A stretch of DNA of 64,000 nt from Ligula intestinalis (lineage: Eukaryota > Platyhelminthes > Cestoda > Diphyllobothriidea > Diphyllobothriidae). Below are positions 21,267-32,300 of the stretch, one piece after another. The notes under the pieces are model-generated. The model was not told the origin of the DNA and searched no databases. It worked only from the letters and a program-made list of their open reading frames with translations. Within the stretch, counting starts at the first letter, position 1; the number at the start of each line of letters is the position of its first letter. Both the position numbers and the translations under genes were made by a program. The DNA lies in assembly GCA_036362985.1 (NCBI GenBank), contig JAYGXS010000001.1, forward strand, positions 38,574,385-38,638,384, in the 5' to 3' direction.

Positions 21267-21968
21267 GGTGTCCCACGAAAAACCCCTAAATTTATGATAA
21301 TGTTTATACTGTTATAAAAATAAAAATTATTGCTAAAAATTATAACTAACAGCTTTATTGTGTAACTAACAAACTGTTACCTAATAAAAAGTTACAGATA
21401 CCGCTCAAAATGCTGTCCATTAACTGCAGAACAGCGACGTAAGCGATCCATCCAGCTCTGAGCTGCTCGACGAATGACATCAAGAGGGATGTTGTTCCAT
21501 GTGTCCATCAACACATGTTTTATTGACTCAATATCAGTGATTTCTATTCTTCGTCTCTGAACCTCCTGTAAGAGTACCCTCCAAATGCAAAAGTCCATTA
21601 CATTCAGGTCAGGGCTCTTGGAAGGCCATTGCTGGGGTGTGATTAAATCTGGAGTGTTAACTGGGAGCCAGGCGACAGTGTCATTGGCAGTGTGTGGCTT
21701 TGCACCATCTTGCTGCCACGTCCAGGGTTTAAATTCTGTTTACTGTCGACATCGGGTCTCTCAAGGCAGCAGTCTTAATCATATTCTTCAGGGTTGTGCG
21801 CAATTTCCATGGAAAAAGTGTACTACTTAAAGGGTTCCCTCATATATACTATATTTTAACTTTTACATTACGCAACTGACATCTGACAACGACGGCTGCC
21901 GAACTTCACTGTGGGTTACGACCCTATTATAGTAAGAATATGTCTTATATTTTTGTGAGCCACCTATG
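21267..21968 (-). mobile_element. deleted Tc1/mariner-like element 2
   Basis: The ends are loosely inverted: GGTGTCCCACGAAAAAC at the left and, in complement, GGTGGCTCACAAAAATA at the right. A TA follows the right end; the left TA is not intact. Only the C-terminal third of the transposase remains. At about 0.7 kb it is an internally deleted, non-autonomous copy, unrelated in sequence to the mariner at 53226. Confidence 0.6.
21392..21735 (-). pseudogene. Tc1/mariner-like transposase, C-terminal fragment
   Basis: The minus strand reads WQQDGAKPHTANDTVAWL, then WPSKSPDLNVMDFCIW, then a helical tail ending FERYL and a stop at 21392. QQDG and SPDLN carry the second and third acidic residues of the DDE/D triad, separated by 32 residues by my count. 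The first acidic residue and the DNA-binding domain are deleted, so the protein cannot be active. The frame across this fragment is open. Confidence 0.75.
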
Positions 21969-22179
21969 TTGTTGCATGTCGCTCACTTCGCAGGACGGTA
22001 TTGTGTGGGAGAGAGTGGGCAGCTAAAAGTAACACACACACCGGATGTCCCTATCTGGTTTACTTTGTTGGTCAAGGCCATCACTAGAGCGTGGCCAGCG
22101 TGCTGAGGGCGGCTTCGCGGAGCTAGGCCCCACTACAGAAGAAAATCAAGGCATCTGTACAGTGCATCAATACGTTGGT

Positions 22180-22335
22180 TCGGAAGTGTTAAAGCGTTAG
22201 ACTCTGATCTAGAAGGTCGCGAGTTCCAACCTCGGGTGGTGCATCACTTGGGTTTGAGTATGAATGGCTAACGACGACTAATAAGCCAGAAAGGGCCATT
22301 AAAAATTCCGTGTGTCTGCTAGCAATGAACGTTCA
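22180..22335 (+). repeat. SINE1 copy
   Basis: GTTAGACTCTGATC, then AGAAGGTCGCGAGTTCCAAC, CTCGGGTGGTGCATCACTTG and AACGACGACTAATAAGCCAG. The tRNA-Gln-like loop is well preserved. The tail is short and ends near GAACGTTCAC. Confidence 0.75.
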
Positions 22336-22344
22336 CTGTATTCT

Positions 22345-22520
22345 GTCAAACCTAAGCAGGCGACTGACTATAGAAGGGAAATTGAAGCATTAAGTTTTAT
22401 ATCTAATTCTGCACAGATAATGCACATCCGAACGGACGCAGGCAGGCGGCATATTCTTCTAGAAATCTTGGATTAATAAAAGCAAGTAGGCGAAGGATGT
22501 TTTTAAAGTTGACTGAAGTA
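22345..22520 (+). repeat. R6 direct repeat, copy 1
   Basis: AAGCAGGCGACTGACTATAG, ATAATGCACATCCGAACGGA and GGCGGCATATTCTTCTAGAA recur in order at 24325-24510. The two copies are about 2 kb apart in the same orientation. Element type unknown. Confidence 0.65.
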
Positions 22521-23344
22521 AAACCACCAGGCCAGTCTGCATAGACAGTAGGCAAGCCCATGCGAGAAAACATTTTGCGTAGTAGCTTAGGACCGCGGAA
22601 TACGAACTTACGAAGTGAAAGCGTGGCCCGAAACGGACATGTTTACCGCCCCCTGAACTCGTGGGATTTTGTACCTTCGGTTCGTGAGAGGGAGAGAGAA
22701 AGGCATACCCCCAGCTCTGCAGTAATGCAACTTAACCGATATCAAGCTGGTGTTGTGGTGCAGTTTACGAAGATGGCGGGGGCGTTTATTAAAAATTACC
22801 TAGAATTTTTTTCTTATAGTAAATTATGGTAGTTGTTAATATGCTGGTAAAACAGGTACTGGCTAAAAGTCCAGCCACGTGTTTAACCGGTATTATGTCG
22901 CTGCTGGACACAGCTGCGAGGGATCCGGATCATCGGTAGATCCCCCAGCAGTCCTTCCGTACTTTCTGGTAGATACTCCAGTTTTCAAATATCTGCTTTC
23001 TAGTTTCTTCAGGAATTAATTTCTAACTTGAGGAACCAGACCCCTCGCAGCTTTGTCAACTAGCGACAGAATACTGATGAAACACGCATTCCTGGGCTTT
23101 TAACTAGATAATTATGTAAGTTATATTACTAATTGCCTGTAGGTAACTTGTCATCCCGCAGTGACTTATGGACTTTGGCACAAATATTTACTGACCGTAG
23201 AATTTGGGGACCTTTTATTCAACTGCATACAGTCATTGCCTATTAATAAGGTGGTATAAACTGTCCAATCAACTATCGACCTAGAAGACAGAGATTTTAT
23301 AGGTTAATACAGCATAAGATGTTGGCCTAGGATGCGCGTGCGCA
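22521..23344. other. no feature recognised
   Basis: Unannotated DNA between two repeats. The frame at 22560-22832 is unrecognised. Confidence 0.4.
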
Positions 23345-23825
23345 TGGTCGGTGGGGGGGGGGGAGAGTATAAAGGAGCAGTTATCGAAGAAAGGCCGCCC
23401 AAGTTACAGTGAAAACCTGTCAGGCGTGATTAAAAGTTGGAGGGGGTAAAGGGATGGGAAGCAGTCCATCATGCTAGGAAGGGAGGGGGCGTGAGAGGGA
23501 ATGGGGTGGCGTCCTTTATGGATCCTTACCATGGTAATGCGACGCTAATCACATGCTTACGCAGTCCTGCTGTACTACGGAGAAGAAAGCCAGAACTCTT
23601 TAAGCAGCTGCATCACGTGATTAACTTCGCAGTGCCATGGTAAGAATCCGTAAAGGACGCCAACCCATTCCCCCTCTCGTCCTCTCACGCTTCCTCCCTC
23701 CCCGCATGACCTACTTTTGCTCCACCCCTTGCCCTTATTGAATCACGCTTGTCAGGTTTTCACTATAGTCTGAATTGCCTTACTTCGGTAACCGCCAACC
23801 CCTCTTCTCCCCCCACATCTCCTTC
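23345..23825. repeat. large foldback (inverted repeat)
   Basis: Two arms of about 200 bp face each other around a loop of about 45 bp. Landmarks on the left are GTGAAAACCTGTCAGGCGTG, GGCGTCCTTTATGGATC, CTTACCATGG and GCTAATCACATG. On the right, in complement, they are GTGAAAACCTGACAAGCGTG, GGCGTCCTTTACGGATTC, TTACCATGG and AATCACGTG. Homology fades outwards through GCAGTTATCGAAG and GCGGTTACCGAAG. No coding sequence is recognised; it fits a foldback or MITE-type element. The central 23437-23643 frame is a by-product. Confidence 0.75.
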
Positions 23826-24324
23826 CCTCAAACTACGTGTACTCACATCTTAAACCAATAGCTCATGCTTTATTTACCTATAAAGTTTCAGCCTTCTAGG
23901 TCTATACTTAATCGGACAGTTTATTTGCGGTTAAATAAGAGGTCACACCATTCCATGACATCATTAAGTCCTGCAAATCTCGTTGCCTCTGCCTTGTCCA
24001 AATATTTAGATCAAATTTTGGTCTGTGCCTATAGACCTCGAATATACTGACCTGCACTTAGTTCAAAAAATAATTTCTAAAAGCTGGAATATCCGATAAT
24101 AAGCAGGGCATTCCTGCAGGAACCGGAATGCTTCCTCGGAGTAGACAAAATCGGCGAGCATTATAGAGACAAAAATTTAGGTGTATTCTATTTAATTCGA
24201 AACCATGACAATTTCACACGACGCAGAGAAGCAATGGCCAGGTGAGGAGGGAACAAGAAAAAGGTCTGCTTATGTCACCTAGAGCCTAATGTTCATCTCC
24301 TGGCCAGAAAGCTACCCAGGTTCA
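23826..24324. other. no feature recognised
   Basis: Unannotated AT-rich sequence; the frame at 23865-24050 is unsupported. Confidence 0.4.
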
Positions 24325-24510
24325 AAGTAATCTGCCAAATCTAAGCAGGTGAGTGACTATAGAAGTGACATTAAACCATCCCGTTTGGTGCATAATTCTG
24401 GACGGACAATGCGCATCCGAATGACAACATACATGCGGCATATTCCTCTAGAAATCAGGGAAAGATAAGAGCAAGTGAGCAAAGGGTATCTTTAAAGTCG
24501 ATTTTTTTTC
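24325..24510 (+). repeat. R6 direct repeat, copy 2
   Basis: AAGCAGGTGAGTGACTATAG, CAATGCGCATCCGAATGACA and GCGGCATATTCCTCTAGAAA match copy 1 at 22345-22520. Confidence 0.65.
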
Positions 24511-25024
24511 CGGAAAGTTAAAATTTCTGTTGGACGTTTTTTAAATAGGTCGAATGTGGATGCTTGTCCACTCTCTTTGTATGTGAGGTTCGCCCTTTCG
24601 ACCTGCAAAAAAAATGTGCCTCATACTACATGAGTTTAGTACGGCAGGTGGATACTGCACTTTGAGGAGATGGCGATGCGGCGATTGGCGTGAATTCGGT
24701 TGGTCGACAGATCAGGATCAAAATATTCTATATAAAGGTGGTTTGATCCAGCCAGATACCTGATAACTTCTTAATTTTTAAGTTACACAGTGCTCCACTT
24801 AATGTGTACCCACACTTATATTTAACACTTTTCGGCAACCTCACACAAGGCCCTAGATACATTAAGACTTTTGCCTAAGTAAATCGTTTTGGACGTTCGC
24901 ATCAACGCAGTTAAGTTCAACAGGTGGTGTTTTCTTTTCTTGACAAAAATACAGCTATTCCATGGATTTTACTTCTGCTATCATTGGCAGTCAAGAAGAT
25001 TGAGTGGAAGTATACGCGATCATT

Positions 25025-25200
25025 ATGACAAAATACTTTATTAAACTGACTTTTCGGATTCCCTCTCGAACCTATTATAAGGGGCATTCGGAGAAATGGG
25101 TGATTCCTATAGAGGGAGTTACAGTATTTATAGGATATAGTCACTATGATACTGCACACTTGTGACAATTAACGGCTTATCCTTTATGGAGGACCATTGC
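25025..25200 (+). repeat. P1 terminal repeat, isolated
   Basis: CTTTATTAAACTGACTTTTC, then GGATTCCCTCTCG, then GTTACAGTATTTATAGGATA and GACAATTAACGG. This is the longest stretch of P1 in plus sense. It matches the complement of 45370-45560 in cassette 3 and the left ends of cassettes 1 and 5. No endonuclease is seen next to it. Confidence 0.6.
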
Positions 25201-25991
25201 CGATTTGTGCACCATTTGCTCGATGGCCGGTGTGCAGGTGTGACCTCCTGAAATTTCATCACTCGCGCTGATTTTTAGCATGAGAGGGTTGCAGCACCCT
25301 GTGCTGTTTTAGACGATATTTAACCGATTTATTTCATTTTCTCTTTGGCGCTCGAAACTGCGGCAAAGCCGCATTTCATATTTTGGATTACGCACACCGG
25401 CTTTGGGTATCCTCTAGGGTGTTCCTATATGAAGTGTGCACCAAAACCTCTTCATCCGTTTTACACAGTATCCCTTATTGATAAACAGTCTTATTTTGTC
25501 AATTTTATTAATCAGTTGAATTATTCGTCAGGGGTTCGTTAAACGATCACTACTACCTAAACCGCGGTTTATCCGCAACATTTCACAAGCGCTCAAATGC
25601 TGTTCCAACTTAAAATTGCAACTCAGAGGGAAACTTGTTTCCAGTCGAGTTACAGGAATTGTTTCTACTGTAATTATGGGAACAGCAAAACCGCCCCCCC
25701 CACCTTTTTCGGCAAAGTCGGTGGACCTATAAGGGGCTGTTATGAATCCCCTGACACGCACGATGCGCAGTGCATGTCACCGGTCACCCCAATTCAAAGG
25801 AGGCAATTTTAAAATCAAATTTCCGCATTTCTTGATTTCAAGTACAATTACGTTAAAATAACAAGTAAAAACCTCCAATAAATGAATCTTGGCAGGAACA
25901 ACTGTCAAGCCAAAGAAAGGAAAGGAAGTCTAACGTCCACTGAGACGACCAGGAATTTTGAGGCGCAAGGTTGAAGCAGCGAGTTCTACCG
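25201..25991. other. downstream region of plastin
   Basis: This should include the plastin 3' untranslated region. Minus-strand AATAAA-type words occur near 25328 and 25506, but neither is close enough to call a polyadenylation site with confidence. No other gene is seen. Confidence 0.35.
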
Positions 25992-26363
25992 TTACCGCTG
26001 TTGTTTCTGTTCGGCTTGTTGTTGTAAGTTGTAGGAGAGCACTATCAGGCAGGCGAAAATGGTGATGATCATCTTCGAGTTTGTCTGGCAAATGTGTTCT
26101 GGCAGGGCGTAGACTCGGGCTCCGGCCTTTCGACAGGAGGAGAGGGCGTAGACAGCGTTGGCGAAGTTGTCATCCATCAGCATTGATCGGCTTGTGCTTT
26201 TTGGCACAATGCTCTCCAACACAGCAACAATGGGCTTCGAAGTAGCTAGGCTGGGGTCGCGGAAACTCGTTATTGTCGGCTCACCAATAGCCTTCAGATG
26301 TTTGTTAACCCAGGCCAGAATCTCGGCGTCTTCGATTGGTGCAGACTTATCAGCTCCGGCGGC
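25992..26363 (-). CDS. PLS: plastin exon 4 (CH4 and C-terminus)
   Basis: Residues 508-630 and TAA at 25994-25992. CH4 runs from AEILAWVNKHL through GARVYALPEHI to KMIITIFACLIV. Vertebrate plastins end soon after the last hydrophobic helix with a short basic tail. Here the helix is followed by LSYNLQQQAEQKQQR, a longer glutamine-rich end. The acceptor is TTATTCAG|GCCGCC. Confidence 0.95.
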   Translation of the reverse strand, partial: AAGADKSAPIEDAEILAWVNKHLKAIGEPTITSFRDPSLATSKPIVAVLESIVPKSTSRSMLMDDNFANAVYALSSCRKAGARVYALPEHICQTNSKMIITIFACLIVLSYNLQQQAEQKQQR

Positions 26364-29300
26364 CTGAATAACCAAAATTTGCGAACATGCAGTTATAAGG
26401 TTATTTTTTCACACCCCACTTAGAGCATCCGTGCACTTTCGGTTCGAAAATGGCAAAACACATGTAAACAGACCAGGTAGGCACATGTTCGGTTCAGACA
26501 TTGTTGAACTTTCCTCCCTCACAGACGCCTGTCTTAAGAAGCCTCTCACGCAAGCATTGTGCATGAGAACTGTAACTGAGGGTGAATGCTTTATGAATGA
26601 ATTGAGGCAAAGGTTCGCATCCCAGGTATGTGTGTAGATTGAGAAGAAGTTGTTTCGATCACCGGAATCGTAGTTTTATTAGTCTAAGCTTTCGAACTCT
26701 TGCGGGAGTCCATCGTCAGAGATAAAACCGTCAACGAAATTAAGCAAAATTTATAGGGGAATGGGCCCCCTTCCCCTCATAAATGTTGCTTGCTTTCGTT
26801 GACGGTTAATTGCCCCCTTCCTCCTATGAATATTGCTTGCTTTTGTTGAAGATTAATTGGTCTCTTCCCCTATAAATATTGCTTGTTTCAATGGAGGCTT
26901 TATCTCTGACGATGGAATCCCACAAGAGTTCGAAACTACTACATCTCAATATGTTTTATGAATGTATGTCCAGGACATAACAAGGAAAATAAAGTGGAAA
27001 AGGCACAGCTTACCTTATCTGCTCTCCAAGAACACTCACTCATATCTTAATAAAGGCTTCTGTCGCAAAATGACATTCCCATTTACTAAGTGTTGGCTTG
27101 CTGCCGCTCGAGTTAATTTACCTCGAAAACACTTTCATACATATCGGTTGCAGCTTATGACGCCCAACCTGAACGTACTTGTCCTCGCCGCAGGCGACAC
27201 GACATTTCTACATTTTCGCTTGCTCCAACTTCTGCGACAAGTATTTTGCACCCAGCCAGAATGAGTTAGCAGTAATGAAACCTACTTGTGTTTTTTACCT
27301 AGTATAAACATATTGCACTTTGGTTCTGGGCTGTTTTCTTCTGATAAGGATTAGTTATATGGCCTATAGACAGGACCCGAGAACAGAAGTCACCCGCAAT
27401 GCAGGTCGATTTGCGTAAAATTCCTCAGAAAGCGGAGTTTGGTTCCAGGTTCATGTGAATGTTAGGGTCAGGTATAGAGTTGGGGTTATGTACAGAGTTA
27501 AGGCTTGAGTTAGCGTTGATTGTAAGATAGGGGTTTTATATTAGGCCTAGAATAAGGATTAACACCGTGGTTTAGATTTGTTGATGTTTAATGCTAGGAC
27601 TATGGCAAGGAAGTAGTTAAAATCCCTTGAAATAAGCACGGGATCCGTTTTACTACTTTAACAGGGAGTTTCTATTTCCGAGCAACGTTTATTTGACAAA
27701 ATATGTAATCACTTTCTTAATAATAACTACACTTAGTGTTGTAATTGTGAAAGTTGCAAGTTTAACCACTTGAAGGTCAGCACAGAACCTCCTATTCTTC
27801 TGGTGGATTACAAAGGATAGAAGAAATAAACTGAGCATAAAGTAGTAAAGGGCAGTTACGCACCTCTCTCAGAAGCTTATTCGTGTAAGCCCGCATAAAC
27901 TGGAAGCAGCTGCCCAAGACTTGCTTCTGAGCGCCTTCTCGGATGTTCTCGCCACTCACATTGACCAACTTCAGGCCAATTGATTTGGCATACTCAATCA
28001 CGAGAACACAGTTGTTTTGCTTCTGGAAGAGTTTTCGCCTCTCGTCGAAGGTCGAAGTCACTGTTTTCCAGTTTATGGTATTCGGACGAATTATGTCGAT
28101 GAGCTGAAGTAGGACCAGGCCATCGCTGAGGTTGCTGTAGAGGTGGCTCACAAACGGCGACACACCCATCGAGTTCATCCAATTCCTGTAAGTCTTCTCC
28201 TCCAGTGATTCCGGTTCGATTTGCAAGTCTCCGGGATTCTCCAGGCCAGGATACATGTTAAACAGGGTTGCAACGAAGCCCAAATTAAGCTTATCCCGCT
28301 GATTGGTGTCAGTGGCAAGATAAATATCTTCTGGCGATAGCAGACTGCCAGCGTCCAGGATCGCAGCGTTCTCCATCACAATGCTGGCCCTCTTCTGGAT
28401 ATCATACTCATCCAGTATGGCCTTAGAATTGATCATGTGGGCCTTCTTGTCCAATGGCGCGATCTGCTCCATCAGGATGGCATAAATGACGGAATCATTG
28501 ATATCAGAGTGGAAGTTGGTGATTCGGCGGTCGCTGCCTGCATTGGTTAGATGGAAGTTTACCCATCGCATTAGCAACTCTTCGGGCTTCAGGGCACTCA
28601 GTTCCTCGAGGGTCTCGCCTGGCAGTAGGAGGGCTGCCAGCTCGTTGTGTTGGGCGAGGGTTATGGTGTCGACAATGGCCTTTCGAATGAGTTGCCAAAT
28701 CAGGCCCAGCACCAGATGACGCTTGCCCTGTAGAATGTCTTCAGGTCCGATGTTCACCACACAGCAGCCAATGGCAGCTGCCGAATTGATCACCAGGGTC
28801 AGATTCTCGTTGCGCTGGAGAAAGCACAAAACAGGCATTTTATGAAGAGCTTAATGAACGGTTACAGTTGGTGAAACTATAACATCGGAATAACTAAAAA
28901 CCTGATGTCTGTACTCTAATAGCAAGACGTTAAACCCCAAATATTTATGAAAAATAATCCTGGCTTATTATGCCAGAAGGAAATAATTGTCATGGCCAGC
29001 CTGGCAAAGGCACATGGCAATACATGACTCTGAAAACGAACGTTATATTCCGCTTGGAGGATTTTAAACTTGCCTGTTTAAGTAGGTGAGCCAAAGTACA
29101 ACGCTAATAATCTGCCAAGTTTACGTATGACACTCAGATGTCATTCTGTTTTAGGCATACGCGTACGAAATATTCTACCGAAGTACACTTTGTGACACTT
29201 TTTCTCAGATATTAAAAACCCAGTGGGCATTTCAAAAGCCAGTAAAGGAAACAGCTTGGTACTGATAAACAGAAATGCCGAATAAAGGAAAATATTTTGT

Positions 29301-32300
29301 TATTCAATAGGCAACTATCAACCTCGAAGGCCTGAAGTCCGTGGAGGCGTGAATTACCCGATAATGCTAATGTTTTCGTAGGCCAGGTTTCCCTACTCTT
29401 ATACTACGAAAACAATCAGAACGCTACGGGCATACTTTTATCTTTCGCTCCATTCAGTTCTTAGGCTTACATATTTTTCCCAAAATATTCGTTCTTCGAT
29501 ATCGTAGAGCTTGACCACACACAAACATTAGAGTTAGTTCTAGGTTAGTTAAATGGAACTCTGCGATTTTTAAAATTTTCCTGACCTAAAGCAGGGTAGA
29601 GTGGCGCAAGTAAGTTCCATTAGCCGTCGATGAAACTTGATAAATGAGCGTTAATATCTGTTTTTGTAGATTATACCACATTTCGTTAACCAAGGACCAT
29701 TTAATTAAACACCACGAATGTTTCGAAATTTCCAACGCTAACGTCGGGGTATTTCTTAAAAATTTAGTATTCGAGCCAGTTTGTATTCAGCATGCTTGAC
29801 CTGACTTTTTGTTGACGATTAAAATGGCTTATAGCAATATATTTCGTAAAGTTTTTAAAAACTCACCTGAAAACAACTTAAACATTGAGAAAAAATAATA
29901 GGGCTTTCAAAACTGTTACTAGTCGATAACACTACTTCGCCTGGTAGACTCTTAGAGATAAGAAAAATCCAACTTCGGAGAGAGATTAATTCTGACAACT
30001 TCAGTATTCGGTAGTTACTTTTGGAAGTAGACGAAAGAAGCTTAACTTTTGTTATTGCATGGAAGCTGACACAAGCAGGTTATCGAAGCAAAGGTGAAGA
30101 ATTTCAAAAAAAAACGTTTATCAAGAACTTTTTTTAGGATTATGACTGCTAGGGTCATCCCAGTGCATAATGTGCTTAGTTGAAAAAAAGGGGGTAGGTG
30201 ACAACTAGTCGGTGATCGTTGTTTGAACACTGTAAAAAAGGGATGCAACTCTCCAAGCGGGTGAAAATATTTAAACTTGATAGTCTTCGTCATGAAAATA
30301 GGAAAAGCCCTTGCACATGGTGATACCAGAAAGCATCCTCTATTTTACTCTTTTAAACGTGCGCTCAGCGATTACCATCCTTTAGGGCAAAGTAAGCTTC
30401 GACACACTACGACTTACAGCCACATAGTTTTTTTCGATTAAAAAGAACGGTAGTCTGCTCAAATTAATGCACTAATCCACCGCGGACTCCACGCCTTAAT
30501 CTGAAAGCACTTAGACGACTTCCTTCATAGCACGTGACCACAGTACTTGTTATTGATTCAAGACCATAAACATCTGGGAGATTCGCGCAATCAAAAGCCT
30601 ACGCGCCAACTGCAATTTAAAAGCAAAACAACCGCACTTTGCGCACCTGGAAGAATTACCAACACAGGTTTTACCACACGACTCCCTAACGCGGAGATCA
30701 GACCTCGGTCGAGTAACTTCACCCGATTCGCTATAAATATTCAGTGGGGAAAGTTCTAAGTCATTCTCTGATGTTACCTTTTGAATCAGTGTTCTATAAA
30801 GAAATGAAAATGACTGTGCGCCGATTTTCGAACTCCGTGTGGTACAGAAAATTAGATGCGTATGATCATTAGATGGCAATAAACGTGTAAAACAGCGAAG
30901 AAAGTGAATTTTAGGTAGCGTTAAGTTTGTGGAGGTTGAGAATGTTCTACTCACAAATAAGATGATTGAAATTTATAGGTTAAAAGCTACATGCCCTAAA
31001 GCTGTTTATGCCTGGTGGCTTGTATTTGCTATTAATGGTAAAATACTAGTTTTAACTAATAGCTGTGCAACTGCCTCGGAAAACTAGAGTAGAAGTTCTA
31101 AATTATTTCATATGTAGTGATAGCAAAACGCACTGATGTTACGTGTTTCATCAATGACGTAATAGGTTTAGTACGACTGCCAAGACGGGGTTTTACTTAC
31201 CTTAAATAGAGCACTCATTGAGTCACCCTTCTCGATGATGCGTTCATCAATGGTATTTGGAACAGCAATATTCACAATTTTGCTGAGAACGATGCCATTT
31301 TTGCAACGATTGTACAACTGTCCATCCACCTCGGTACTGATTGGTAGCAGTCCCAGCTCAGCGCATTCCTTGTCGTCTTTCAGGTGTTTATTTATCCAAT
31401 TCGTAAATGCTCTCTCCTCAGACGCTGTCACTGTGTGCTTGCCTCCAACTACACCGTCATATTCCTACAAAAGAGTATAATACAGAATTAAATACAGCCT
31501 GTATCGAAGCTGCTTTACCTTCTCAAAAAACAGCGAACTTCAAGCTCAAGGCGTGCCATGAGTACAAATAGCACATTCATTTGTAGTGATATCTGATTCT
31601 GTAGGTGAGATTACTCATGGAGAACCACTTAGACTGCATAGCATTTACATAATTTGTATCAGGTAGATAGTTATTTAACTTCGCAAAATGCAGTGTGATA
31701 AGTTAAACTCGAGGAGACCAGCTTTCGTCTGCGCAAATTGCATTGGTTTTCGCCAAGGTTAGATTGGTGGCTACAAGTCAGTCACGCTATGCTGCCCCAA
31801 ATAACTGCCACACGGTCTGCTCGCTTCCTCTAATGATTAGATTTTTAAGCAGAAGCAGCTTTTATTTGATTGGCAGGTTGACACCAGCCTTCACAATACT
31901 GTCAAAGAAAAGAACTCGATATGCAGCCGGTTGGTACGCGCAAATTAAAGTTTATTTTCTCGGTATTAAATCTTCTCGTCGAGGTGTCATGAATTTCTAT
32001 GTCTTACATTAGTGTGCTCACATCTAAAAAACACAGTTATTGTGAACTATCGATTAAACCTGGCGCCGTGCGTGCTGAAAGCACGTGTGAAGATTTTTAT
32101 GGGTGCAGGGATGAGAATCGTTTTGGTGTAGTGTAGACAAAAAGCTAAGTGGATTCTGGGTCTTTTGATGGTACTTTATTGGAGACAGGTGACATGTGTG
32201 AAATACCGAGGAACGAAAAAATTTATCCATAAAAATGCGGATATTACTGCAGCTTGCTTGGTGAATGCATTCTAATCCTTTTTTTCGTAATATAAAATTT

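Larger units (their letters stand above)
26364..27863 (-). other. plastin intron 3
   Basis: 1,500 bp; donor GTGCGT, acceptor TTATTCAG. It contains the small foldback with 47-bp tandem repeats (26686-26938) and a GTTAG-rich stretch (27440-27600). The frame at 26962-27264 is an unsupported open frame on the opposite strand. Confidence 0.9.

Noticed and set aside
26158..26367. Plus-strand open frame
   Set aside because: Antisense to plastin exon 4.
28486..28719. Plus-strand open frame
   Set aside because: Antisense to plastin exon 3.
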